NCBI GenBank assembly: GCA_024516035.1
Contig: CM044956.1
Coordinates: 26,819,101 to 26,883,100 of the forward strand
DNA: 64,000 nt
DNA from: Bactericera cockerelli
Taxonomy: Eukaryota > Arthropoda > Insecta > Hemiptera > Triozidae
Reading direction: 5' to 3'
Positions 58,101 to 64,000 of the stretch are shown piece by piece (position 1 is the stretch's first letter; the number at the start of each line of letters is the position of its first letter). The position numbers and the translations under genes are program-made. A model generated the notes under the pieces. The model was not told where the DNA came from, did no database searches, and saw nothing but the letters and a program-made list of their open reading frames with translations.

Positions 58101-61100
58101 TAATTCCAGGTGTGTGGATAGCTCATTGTCACTACACCTATCACGCCGAGGCCGGCATGTCCTACATCGTGCAGATCGGAGAGAAAGAGGACTGGATCAA
58201 GCCTCCACCTGACTTTCCCAAGTGCGGAAACTATCTGAAAATTCATGGAGAATGTCCTAAGATGGATGACCCGAATAATGGCATTCAAATCTAAATTTCA
58301 ACGTTAATCTCTCATTCTACTAGTCTGAAGTTTTAAATAAGACAAGTGAGCCTAAGGGCCAAATTTTAAAACGGAATTTGATTCTTACTAAATAAGCTGA
58401 TTTTCCATAAATAAACTTTACAGAGTAAAAATATTTTCCGTATTGTTCTGGTCTGTGAAATGCTTCAAACGAGAAAAAAAATCCATGCTACCTACACATA
58501 AAAATGTCTTTTATCTTCATCCAAAACCGTCCATTACATGTATGTCCCTGAGTTTTACAATTTATCCTAAAGTACAGCGTGTGCCACGACTAACTGCAAA
58601 TATTTTAAGGGTAGATTCAGAGCCCCACGGACTATCATAATAATATAAGCTCAAGTTGCAGTGGGGCATTTTGCTTCGTTAAGAATTATGACCAAATCCC
58701 TGTTTTTCCCACAGGTCAAGAGGTCACTTGGATCTATGATCTTTTTAAAGAAATCATGGTCCATATTTCCCTTCAAAGACAGTTGGTCGCATTGAAAAAT
58801 ATTAAAAAACCATAGAGATATTCAATCATAAGTTTGACTTTTTTCGAAAATTCGATTTTTCCCTTCCTTGAATTGTGAGTACTTTTACGATAACAATTTT
58901 CCTTGTCACTAGTTAAAATAAACTACTGTGACACCACACTACCTTCCTTATTCCTCTAAAATACAATACAATACTCTGTTTATCCTGCATGAATGAGACT
59001 AAAGAGACCCTTTACTCTCACAGTCTAAACAAAGTCTCATCTATTGGTGTAAGGTCAAAGTCCGCCACTGGTGACTCAACGGTTACAGGTGGCTAAAAAT
59101 CAATGTCAAATTCGTAATTAGCACCACAAAATCATTGGATTTGATACCGTCACAACTAAGACGAATAATAAAAAGTTAGTCCAAGCGGGACCCTCCAAAA
59201 TACCGGTAAATTTGGGCCGGGTTCCTAAAAGTTCAAGATATCTAAAAAATGGTCAGAATAAACCTCTATTATTTTTAAACGAACACAGTAAGTAAGGTTC
59301 TGTTTTAACTTGGGTACTGGAAATTTTGGCTTTCGTTTGCCTGTCTGATTTTCTTTCTGTTCCGCGATAACTCTCGAGCGGATTCTTTAAAATTGTTAAA
59401 ATTTAGTATTCATGTTTATTGGGGTCCTAGAATTTTACCTATAGTTTTTGGGCCTAATTAGACCACTCGGGGCAAAATTTGAGCCATTTTGGTGAAAATT
59501 GAAAACGATTTTTCTATTTTTATTGAATAATGGGCTCTTGAAATTTTGTGGAGTCGTTAAGAAAATTTTGTGATCAGGAAAGCTAAGAGGGCCGCACTGC
59601 AGTAAAAAATCGAAAGAGGGCCGGTTGATATTTTTTAAGGCTCTGGGGACCCTAAAACGTGTTTTGGCACTGAAAACTGACCATCGATAATTTTGGGTGA
59701 TTCTAATACTTTTCTTTCTATAGGATAAGGAAATTAAAAATGCCTTATGCTAAGTTGTTTACATAAATTCCAAGTTCTTTTAGATGCGTGAAGGAACGAG
59801 GGAGATAATGGCACCAGAAGGAAAGAAAGCAATCGTCCGATTTTGAAAAGCAATTTTGAATCGGGCGCTATTGAATTTCGACGCTTTTTTAATTCACAAT
59901 ATGGAATAAATTTTTGAAGCTATGAGACATACTGTGATATTGACACTCCAGCATCCTGGGTACAGGACAGAAACCGGTGATGAAATATAATAATGCACTG
60001 TATTCAACATCTTTGAGTTGTTTGGGAACAATAACAACCTTTGCCAATTCATAGTATTTTGAGCCCAAACAGTTCAATAATGTGTTCTTATTATCTGTGA
60101 AACCCACCTTTTTGAGAGCACAGAAGTTTTCAAAACGCTCTATGTGTATATTGGTCAAATCGCTCATCCTCACTGTAGGTTTGCTGCAGTTGGGGCCAGC
60201 ATCGATTTCATGACAGTTATGAACTCCGTGAACTGTTTCTGGTCCATGTTTTAACCCTCGTCGCCAATTACCCTCTAATTGTTATTTTATTTACATTGTA
60301 TCTATACTCAAATAAAAAAAGAGGTGCTTTGTTAAACTGTTGACATAATGGGACTACCTGTCTTGCGCTGACAGTCTAAATAAAACACTACTTATACTTA
60401 TTTTGTCAGATTACGCTGAAACGGTACTTCAGTAATTGATTACCTAAAAGTACCGAGTATTTACCCAATTACTTTTGTACTTGGTTTTTGAGATTCTGAG
60501 AGCGGTAGTAAATGGATTCGAGTTAGTACTCAAGAACCAAGTCAACAAGAGCACAAGCCAGTACCCAGTCACTACCTACCTAGGTATTTAACGAGTACGA
60601 GTAAAATACTCCGTTCTTGTGCCATTGTACCATTTCAATGGTACGACTAGATGCAAATATTTTAAGTGTATGTTCAGCGCCCCATAGACTATCATATAAG
60701 CTGGAGTTGCAGTGGTGCACTTTGCTTCGATAAAGAGTTATGGCATCCTACTAATTTTTAAATATTTATTCTTTAACTCTTTGACTGCCAAAGCATTTTT
60801 GGTACATTTCCTGTGACGCCACAGCATTCTTCATAATGTTTCCTCACCAGCCACAGCTTTTTTGGACATTTTACAATGCGCGTGCCATGGCCGTGGAGGT
60901 CAAGTAACTTTTTTCGGTTCCTCCCGTGGTGCCATAGCACGCATATACTATTCAACGCATTCAGAAACCAAAACCACCACAAAATTCCTCATACGCCAGG
61001 CTATCTTTAGACCATTTGAAATACACAGTACTGGCAGGTATCGTTGCGTGCCATGGCTGGAAAGAAACCCTTATGGAGCACGCACCGGTGCGTGCCATGG

Positions 61101-62386
61101 CGTACGAGGAAATGTTCATGACACGCATTGCTGCGTGCCATGGCAGTCAAAGAGTTCAGGAGTGTGAGATTTTCTAATTTTAGGTGCTGAATCAGTCTTA
61201 TTTTAGGTGCCTCACATGAAAGTAATCACGCATTGTTGCGTGCCATGGCAGTCAAAGAGTTAAGGAGTGTGAGATTTTCTAATTTTAGGTGCTGAATCAG
61301 TCTTATTTTAGGTGCCTCACATGAAAGTAATATTGGTTTTTCATTAGGTATGCTTAGTTTTTTAGATCTCAAGTGTAGGGGACGCAAAAAGTAAAGTAAA
61401 ATGAAAAACAATAGTATCGTGTTCTGCACCTAAAATTATACTGATTTGCTATGCCGCACTCATTATTTAAGGCCCATGACACACGTGCGAGTTTTAGACG
61501 TTCTCAGAAGTCATGTTTCCCTCTCCACGACACACGACAACGTCAAAGTACCCGCCAATCACCGGCCGTCAGTCATGAGTCATGAAATAACGAAATAGAA
61601 CAAACGAGAAAATTCCCGCTGGCGAGAAGGTGTATTAACAACAATGGTCGGTTGAGTACTGCTATAACGCCAAGCTTCCAGAATGATGTGAAACGGAGTA
61701 TGACAAAAATTTCAAGTAAGAATTTCTTTGAATTTTAAATTTTGTGTGGTTTTCAAAAATAGATTATAGGGGGTGCTATTTAAAATAAAAAAAGTTGACC
61801 TTGAAGAAATCATCTAAGAAAATTCTCAAGGTCACCATTGAGTGTCAATAATTATAGAGGTATGAAAATTATTCTGGGACCGATTTTTTCTATCGACAGT
61901 AATTCTAGAGATATTTGAATGTCTCGTTTATAATGGGACACCTTGTATAGTAAAGTCCAAAGTGCGAAACCACAGTGAATGATCTTGTACTGATTTTAAA
62001 TGATGGAAAACACACCCCGAACCTAACTTTCGACTTTGTTGTAAAGAAAAATAGGGGGAAAGGTAAAAGCATCTAAAAGTACCTCAGAGGGTCTACATAT
62101 TTTTTTTTAATCCATCAAGAATGGTATCAGATTAAATAAAGGTATTATTTTTGTTTTAAATTTGATTTTATTATCTGTTTCAGGTCTACAGTTTGCAGAA
62201 CGATTAGATTTTTTCAATGATCAATAGCTCTTACCTGCCAGTTTCACATACTGCGGATTCAGTTGCTCTCCAAACCAGACAATATCAGGTCTCAACAATC
62301 CATGACATGCTTTATCTGAACATCTCGGTAGATCATTTACATTGAGCTCTTCATCTGAATACCAGACGTCTGAAGCGTTGGGATTA
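35668..62386 (-). CDS. Sirt5: Sirtuin 5-type NAD-dependent deacylase, 3' three exons
   Basis: Sirtuin 5 removes succinyl, malonyl and glutaryl groups from lysine, mainly in mitochondria (family knowledge). Exons read: 62235-62386, 36554-36704 and 35668-35881. They join in phase: GCA-G plus AC gives Asp, and AA plus G gives Lys. Exon 62235 encodes NDLPRCSDKACHGLLRPDIV then WFGEQLNPQYVKLA, the zinc-site Cys pair and the RPxxVWFGE motif. Exon 36554 encodes LGLVIGSSNQVYPAAGWPQE and VPVAEFNTQ, the NAD-binding GTS-like loop (here GSS) and the adenosine-binding strand. The last exon gives FFFQGKVTQTLPEALG, then a Pro/Arg-rich tail to 35668 that is longer than in vertebrate SIRT5. The N-terminal Rossmann exons (GAGxS, TQNID, catalytic His) must lie right of the window or remain unseen. 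The 25.5 kb intron 36705-62234 holds the laccase gene on the other strand. No frame breaks are visible. Confidence 0.9.
37120..37200. mobile_element. Fragment of CTAGC-end dispersed family
   Basis: AAACTAGCCGCATTG appears twice in tandem, followed by GCGTTCACCGAGGCATGGCC and GGTGAAAGAAAAGTATTTGG. The phrase is related to 4148-4382 and to 14066-14140. Confidence 0.5.
37680..38115. repeat. Repeat block homologous to 46210-46960
   Basis: GGATCACAAGTTAGTA, TTGGTGGCCCTGAAAAGGG, ATTTATGGCCATGCCTGGGG and GACAAACCGCGGG appear in the same order in both blocks. This copy has only two to three units of the GGCCATGCCT repeat, against about seven in the other. From 38115 to 39950 no gene is seen, only short ACAGGGTG-edged repeats (39070, 39303, 39432). 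Confidence 0.65.
39955..40215. repeat. GT-rich interrupted microsatellite
   Basis: GTGTGTGATGTATGTGTGGG-type sequence runs about 250 bases. The His/Thr-rich minus-strand ORF at 40023-40304 is an artefact of it. A similar but shorter tract lies at 43995-44120. Confidence 0.85.
40437..41096. repeat. Full-length member of the CACGAGGAAGTATTGTG family
   Basis: It starts ATTAGAAATCGGAAGTATTA, continues with GTTTGTCTGTCGGTCTGTCT, CAGAAACTGCTGAACCGATT, CTCGTGAACGGTACACCGGA and CGACTTGCCGATAAGATTTT, and ends with CAATCACGAGGAAGTACTGT. Parts of it recur at 5266, 5701-5880, 13968, 16190-19530, 22440-22700 and 29476. It has no ORF, and its class is unknown. Confidence 0.65.
42800..43612. repeat. Foldback element interrupted by a 5S-derived SINE
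   Basis: Left-arm phrases (TACAGGGTGGGGCAAAAGTC, CCCCCATGTCGGGGCCAGGG, CACCTTGTGATACATTTT) return inverted on the right (AAAATGTATCGCAAGGTGGG, CCCTGGCCCCGACATGGGGG, GGTCTTATTACC). The centre is displaced because a SINE lies at 43121-43397. Confidence 0.75.
43121..43397 (-). repeat. 5S rRNA-derived SINE, inverted copy
   Basis: Read on the minus strand it has the 5S head (GCCAGCGTCGATGGCATGTT, AATACACCGGTTCCCTTCAG, GACTTGGATGGGTGACC), the shared body (AGGCTGGGTGAGGTCAATGT, GAGGGTAAAACCCCCGTCGT) and a poly(A) seen as a T run. CTGAATATCTTT flanks it at 43109-43120 and 43398-43409 as a target-site duplication. It is very close in sequence to the copy at 3336. Confidence 0.9.
43605..43990. repeat. 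Tandem dispersed repeat
   Basis: Two units begin GATTCCAGCGCGGAACTTAA and GATTCCAGCACGGAACTTAA, about 185 bases apart. Both contain GAGGACCTATATTTTT. They are related to 13560-13950. Confidence 0.65.
44500..44945 (+). mobile_element. LINE fragment, C-terminal reverse transcriptase region
   Basis: The open frame ends with a region typical of the C-terminus of jockey/CR1-type non-LTR polyproteins: RREINDLTFLIKLLKNEIYS, PELLGKINFKV, RTNIGEYSPMNRIQLLLNRI and DLFQSNVKDI before a stop near 44885. A TTAATGTAATAAAATCG tail follows. No catalytic domain remains. It differs from the LINE at 31817. Confidence 0.65.
45215..58294 (+). CDS. Multicopper oxidase (laccase), ten exons, intact
   Basis: Laccases oxidise phenols and reduce O2 to water with four coppers. 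Insect members act outside the cell in cuticle, gut or saliva. Exons: 45215-45407, 45640-45760, 47271-47481, 47728-47948, 48263-48467, 53731-53918, 55152-55350, 55960-56172, 56868-57101, 58110-58294. All nine joins keep phase and no frame break is seen, giving about 655 residues. Exons 1-2 hold the Cys-rich N-terminal region (YCTRKCVEGG, ACMNCPKEKTHCYNHGC). Copper sites are SIHWHG (exon 3), FGHSHDG (end of exon 3), THPFHWHG (exon 9) and AHCHYTYHAEAGM (exon 10), so all ten His, the Cys and the axial Met are present. The Trp in HPFHWHG replaces the usual Leu. A signal-peptide exon left of 45215 was not found. AATAAA at 58410. The gene lies inside a SIRT5 intron, antiparallel. I cannot assign it to a numbered insect MCO subfamily. 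Confidence 0.93.
46430..46830. repeat. Tandem repeat, about 60-bp units, laccase intron 2
   Basis: About seven units contain TAGGGTTAGGAAAATACATT followed by TATGGCCATGCCTCGG or close variants. The Val-Gly-rich ORFs at 46482-46960 are repeat artefacts. The TTAGG inside each unit is embedded in a longer unique unit and is not telomeric. Confidence 0.85.
48540..48950. repeat. CTCGGAAC tandem array in laccase intron 5
   Basis: CCCCTTAAACAAAAAACAGT begins the element. From about 48755 units of GACTGTCTCCGAGCCTTCTC and CTCGGAACTGTCTCCGAGCC repeat about eight times. The units are partly self-complementary, so ORFs appear on both strands (48468-49037 +, 48486-48890 -); neither is a gene. Confidence 0.75.
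49424..50654 (-). CDS. Possible small two-exon gene, 63 residues, unknown
   Basis: Exons 50561-50654 and 49424-49521 are bounded by a good donor (GTAAGT) and acceptor (TTTCTTTCAG), and they join in phase (G plus AT gives Asp). The predicted protein begins MNNNVVEGMSRAGSLNKVPF and ends NREDIVKIIKNWLKTCQEET before SLL and a stop. Upstream, 50655-50748 carries a second protein-like frame (GKTQRMGNPQFKATKKQRAA) after another acceptor, in a different phase. The gene lies in laccase intron 5 and its own intron contains a mobile element. I do not recognise the family. It could be a transposon remnant. Confidence 0.35.
49593..49845. mobile_element. Short dispersed element, inverted copy of 30523-30766
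   Basis: ACTAGCCGTTTGCCCGTGCT at the left edge and TTTTATATATAGAGATAAAG at the right. It includes a GGTA microsatellite next to an ACAAACAAACAAACA run. From 49850 to 52360 I find no other gene or clear repeat, only AT-rich sequence. Confidence 0.75.
52370..52695. repeat. Dispersed repeat with CTCGG motifs
   Basis: GGATCTCGTTCCGAGACGGT, CTCGGGACGAGTTAGC, CAGAGAAAGATGTTTCCGAG and CTCCGAGACTACTATATCGG are present. The right 200 bases match 2190-2420 inverted. It ends TTTTTGTTTAAGGGG, the edge shared with 48540. Confidence 0.65.
53577..53702 (-). mobile_element. BEL/Pao polyprotein C-terminal fragment
   Basis: On the minus strand an open frame of about 41 codons ends in TAG at 53577-53579. It reads KEIVTDVYPGKDGICRVASV, then RTSKGVFKRPVVKLCILP, the conserved end of BEL/Pao Pol after the integrase. 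It stops 28 bases before laccase exon 6 (53731), so the intron retains only the 3' end of the element. Confidence 0.75.
54385..54960. repeat. Dispersed repeat, inverted relative of 14686-14965
   Basis: CAAAACGCTAGTTTTGCAAC, AACCTAGTTCGTATGTATTT, CTATATCTCAGATGCGGTTG, GATAGAAAGCTAAAACTTTG and ATAACCATTTATGAGTTATA appear. An ACAGGGTGATTC edge at 54038 starts another short repeat. It lies in laccase intron 6. Confidence 0.6.
55797..55950 (+). repeat. Diverged 5S-derived SINE
   Basis: CTCGATGGCACGTAGAATGC and TGTCACTAAATTTAAGCAAC recall the 5S head. AATGGAAGGTAAAACCCCTG, CGTGATACGAGCATGG and GACGTACCCAAAT recall the body, with an internal deletion. It ends about ten bases before laccase exon 8. 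Confidence 0.6.
56173..56645 (+). repeat. 23-bp minisatellite built from the laccase exon 8 splice donor
   Basis: About 21 units of GTGAGTACAATTACCTCC plus TACTT start exactly at the exon 8 donor. Fifteen units read GTGAGT, one GTAAGT, one GTGACT and four GAGAGT. A 46-bp higher-order pattern (ATTACCTCC alternating with ATCACGCCC or ATCATCCTC) is visible in the middle. Reading through from exon 8 meets TGA at 56220-56222. Confidence 0.95.
57266..57950. repeat. Foldback element in laccase intron 9
   Basis: AGTTTCAGACAAAAGTTCAA, GGGAACCTTTGTGG and AGATTGAGGTCAACTTT on the left are mirrored by AAAGTTGACCTTAATTTAAC, AGAGGTTCCCTCGAAG and ATGAAACTTTTGTCCGAAAA on the right. A fragment of the SINE body (GACGTCGCTTTCAACTGCAT, 57420) lies within it. 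Confidence 0.65.
58295..59880. other. Laccase 3' region and repeats
   Basis: The AATAAA at 58410-58415 lies about 116 bases after the laccase stop. 58575-58780 belongs to the GGGGCATTTT family (see 21820). 58975-59050 holds a SINE-tail phrase (CAGTCTAAACAAAGTCTCAT, also at 12330). 59275-59665 is the inverted copy of 30930-31345. No gene is seen. Confidence 0.6.
59889..60247 (-). mobile_element. Ty3/gypsy-type gag fragment
   Basis: On the minus strand an ATG at 60245-60247 opens a gag-like start (MDQKQFTEFITVMKSMLAPT), and the frame then breaks near 60177. The following frame carries IERFENFCALKKVG, KNTLLNCLGSKYYELAKV and FCPVPRMLECQYH, typical of gypsy Gag. The frame fades out near 59889. 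It is a remnant with no Pol nearby. Confidence 0.6.
60772..61262. mobile_element. MITE with TTAA-flanked inverted ends
   Basis: The left end TTAACTCTTTGACTGCCA and the right end TGGCAGTCAAAGAGTTAA are exact inverted repeats bounded by TTAA, as expected of piggyBac-type elements. Internally GCGTGCCATGG recurs at least four times. The ORFs at 60773-61167 are shadows. Confidence 0.7.
61145..61340. repeat. Tandem duplication of about 107 bp including one MITE end
   Basis: GGCAGTCAAAGAGTT, GGAGTGTGAGATTTTCTAAT, TTTAGGTGCTGAATCAGTCT and GCCTCACATGAAAGTAAT appear twice in direct order, starting near 61140 and 61247. 61345-62230 shows no gene. Confidence 0.8.
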
Positions 62387-62389
62387 CTG

Positions 62390-64000
62390 AAATGAAAGTT
62401 GTAGGATGAAGGCCACTAATGTATCAATATCATGACGGAAAAATGTCCGAAAAGTCAAATATTGCTTAGCAACACTCGAGAGAAAAGCACCACAAATATG
62501 ATCATGCAGATGTAGATTATGTCATAAACTTTGCTTCACTTTTCTTAAGGTTAAGATTTGTATCTAAGTAATAAATACCTCCTTGTAAAATACCTGAAGG
62601 ACCCATTTCCCAGCAACGCGTGCAGCATAAACCACCACTTGGCTACCAATATTTTTTTATATTGCGTTTACACTTGTTGCGGTTAAGCATTAAAAAGCAA
62701 TAACTAACGCAGTCATTCTCTCATTTTTTTTTTTTTTTTGAGGTATAACAACTACTCAAACCAATATATTGAGATTATTACATAAAAATACTCTTTACAA
62801 TCATATCTCGGCAACATGAAACACTCCCGCCCCATCTTCACAACCAACACCACGAATTCTTCTCCGAGTTCCTCTGATCCTCATACTCGTAGCATTAATA
62901 ATTGAAATTTCTATTTTAACTCTGAGCCATTCAAGAATTTTTCCATATGTTCCATATGTTCTCTCATTCATTCATACATAATTATAATATACATATATTC
63001 ATTCATAAATCATTATGGAAAAGGTCTGGTTTGTCGTCTAAGTCATTGCATGTTTTAATGGCTGAAATAATTGGTGACTTTAATAAGGGATGTAAGTTAT
63101 ATGTTGGACATGTTAAGAGTTTGTTTGGGTACATTCTGAGTTTAGGGTCAGGTATTTTGAAATCTATTTTTGATGTAATGTATGGACTGTCGATTTTGTT
63201 AAGTAGGGTGTTTCTGAGTAGTTTGATGTGATTTTCTGTAAATCTACTTTAAACTGGTAGATGTTTTCACATAGTCAAAAGACAAAATAAACAGGAGACT
63301 ACTCAATTTGAGCCTTGAACTACTCCGGAGGGCGCGCCGGGCGGTGTGAACGGATTGGATCTACAGGGTGGACCAAAAAAACGTTAACACCCGTTAATAG
63401 TAGATTACTGACGACATTCCCAGCCCGAATCTGCAATCCGTTTTTTCGGATTCGCCTTTGTAACTGCACAAAGTGATTTTTTGCAATTTTCTGAAAAAGT
63501 CCGACTTTGGCTTATTCTTCAGGTCAGTACTTTTTTCCTGTTGAGTTGATTCTGAACAATTCTGCAGAAAGTCAACAAAATTTCGATGTTTCTAGCTACA
63601 CTGCTTTGTATTTTACGGTTTGGTTTGGCATTTTTTTTGACACTTGAATAGAAAAAAATTCTCATGTAAGTTTTTTACACTTTGAAACACTCAAGATTTG
63701 CCCGAATAAATGTTGGCACAGACACTGGCAAGTTTGATAAAAGTTGGCGGCCAACCCAAGGATGCTAAAAAATAATTTTACGATTTTTTATCACGTCATC
63801 TTCTGGGAAAACGAATCAGGTAAGTCTCAAAAAATGATGTTCAAAATCTTAAACGTGTTGACCGTGTAGGGTCGACTTGTACTCAAAGTGTAATTAGCTA
63901 TTTTTGTCTGACAATTATTCTCCTTGGAATTAATTAAAGGCCAGTCAAATGAATGATTGTTTGTTTCTCGATGATAGTTTTCAAGCATACCTATTTTTCT
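62390..64000. other. Non-coding sequence right of the SIRT5 exon
   Basis: This is the next intron of SIRT5, read on the minus strand. I found no further sirtuin exon. An ACAGGGTGGACC edge at 63363 begins a repeat that runs toward the window end. The ORF at 62947-63231 lacks recognisable content. Confidence 0.4.

Overview
The window is nuclear DNA of an insect, or at least an arthropod. It has spliced genes with GT-AG introns, very long repeat-filled introns, an ALK-type receptor kinase, an insect-style laccase with its Cys-rich N-terminal domain, tRNA- and 5S-derived SINEs, and Ty3/gypsy, BEL/Pao and LINE fragments. A sap-feeding hemipteran would fit, but nothing in the window proves the order.

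Layout. 1-2580: repeats, including a 1.1 kb palindrome. 2585-9651 (+): the 3' six coding exons of an ALK receptor tyrosine kinase, broken by about seven one-base frame changes. 9660-14460: repeats. 14461-23310 (-): a divergent sirtuin-like gene read from eight exons, also indel-ridden, with altered NAD/catalytic motifs and a C-terminal extension I do not recognise. About 23600-29200: sequence that looks like poor consensus, with swollen homopolymers. 29769-31400: repeats and an unknown ORF. 31817-34955 (+): a LINE with endonuclease and reverse transcriptase domains, sitting inside a CT-rich microsatellite. 35668-62386 (-): the last three exons of a sirtuin 5-type deacylase gene, split by an intron of about 25.5 kb. 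Inside that intron and on the opposite strand, 45215-58294 (+) carries a multicopper oxidase (laccase) gene whose ten exons join in phase without any break. 58300-64000: repeats, a gypsy gag fragment, a TTAA-flanked MITE and the SIRT5 exon.

The genes do not form a pathway. The main structural points are the laccase nested antiparallel in the SIRT5 intron, a second and degenerate sirtuin further along the same strand, and a minisatellite grown from the laccase exon 8 splice donor. SINE families with 5S-rRNA or tRNA heads appear to share one 3' body. The clean SIRT5 and laccase exons contrast with the indel-ridden ALK and sirtuin-like exons, so local assembly quality probably varies. Exon limits are read by eye from splice sites and reading phase.
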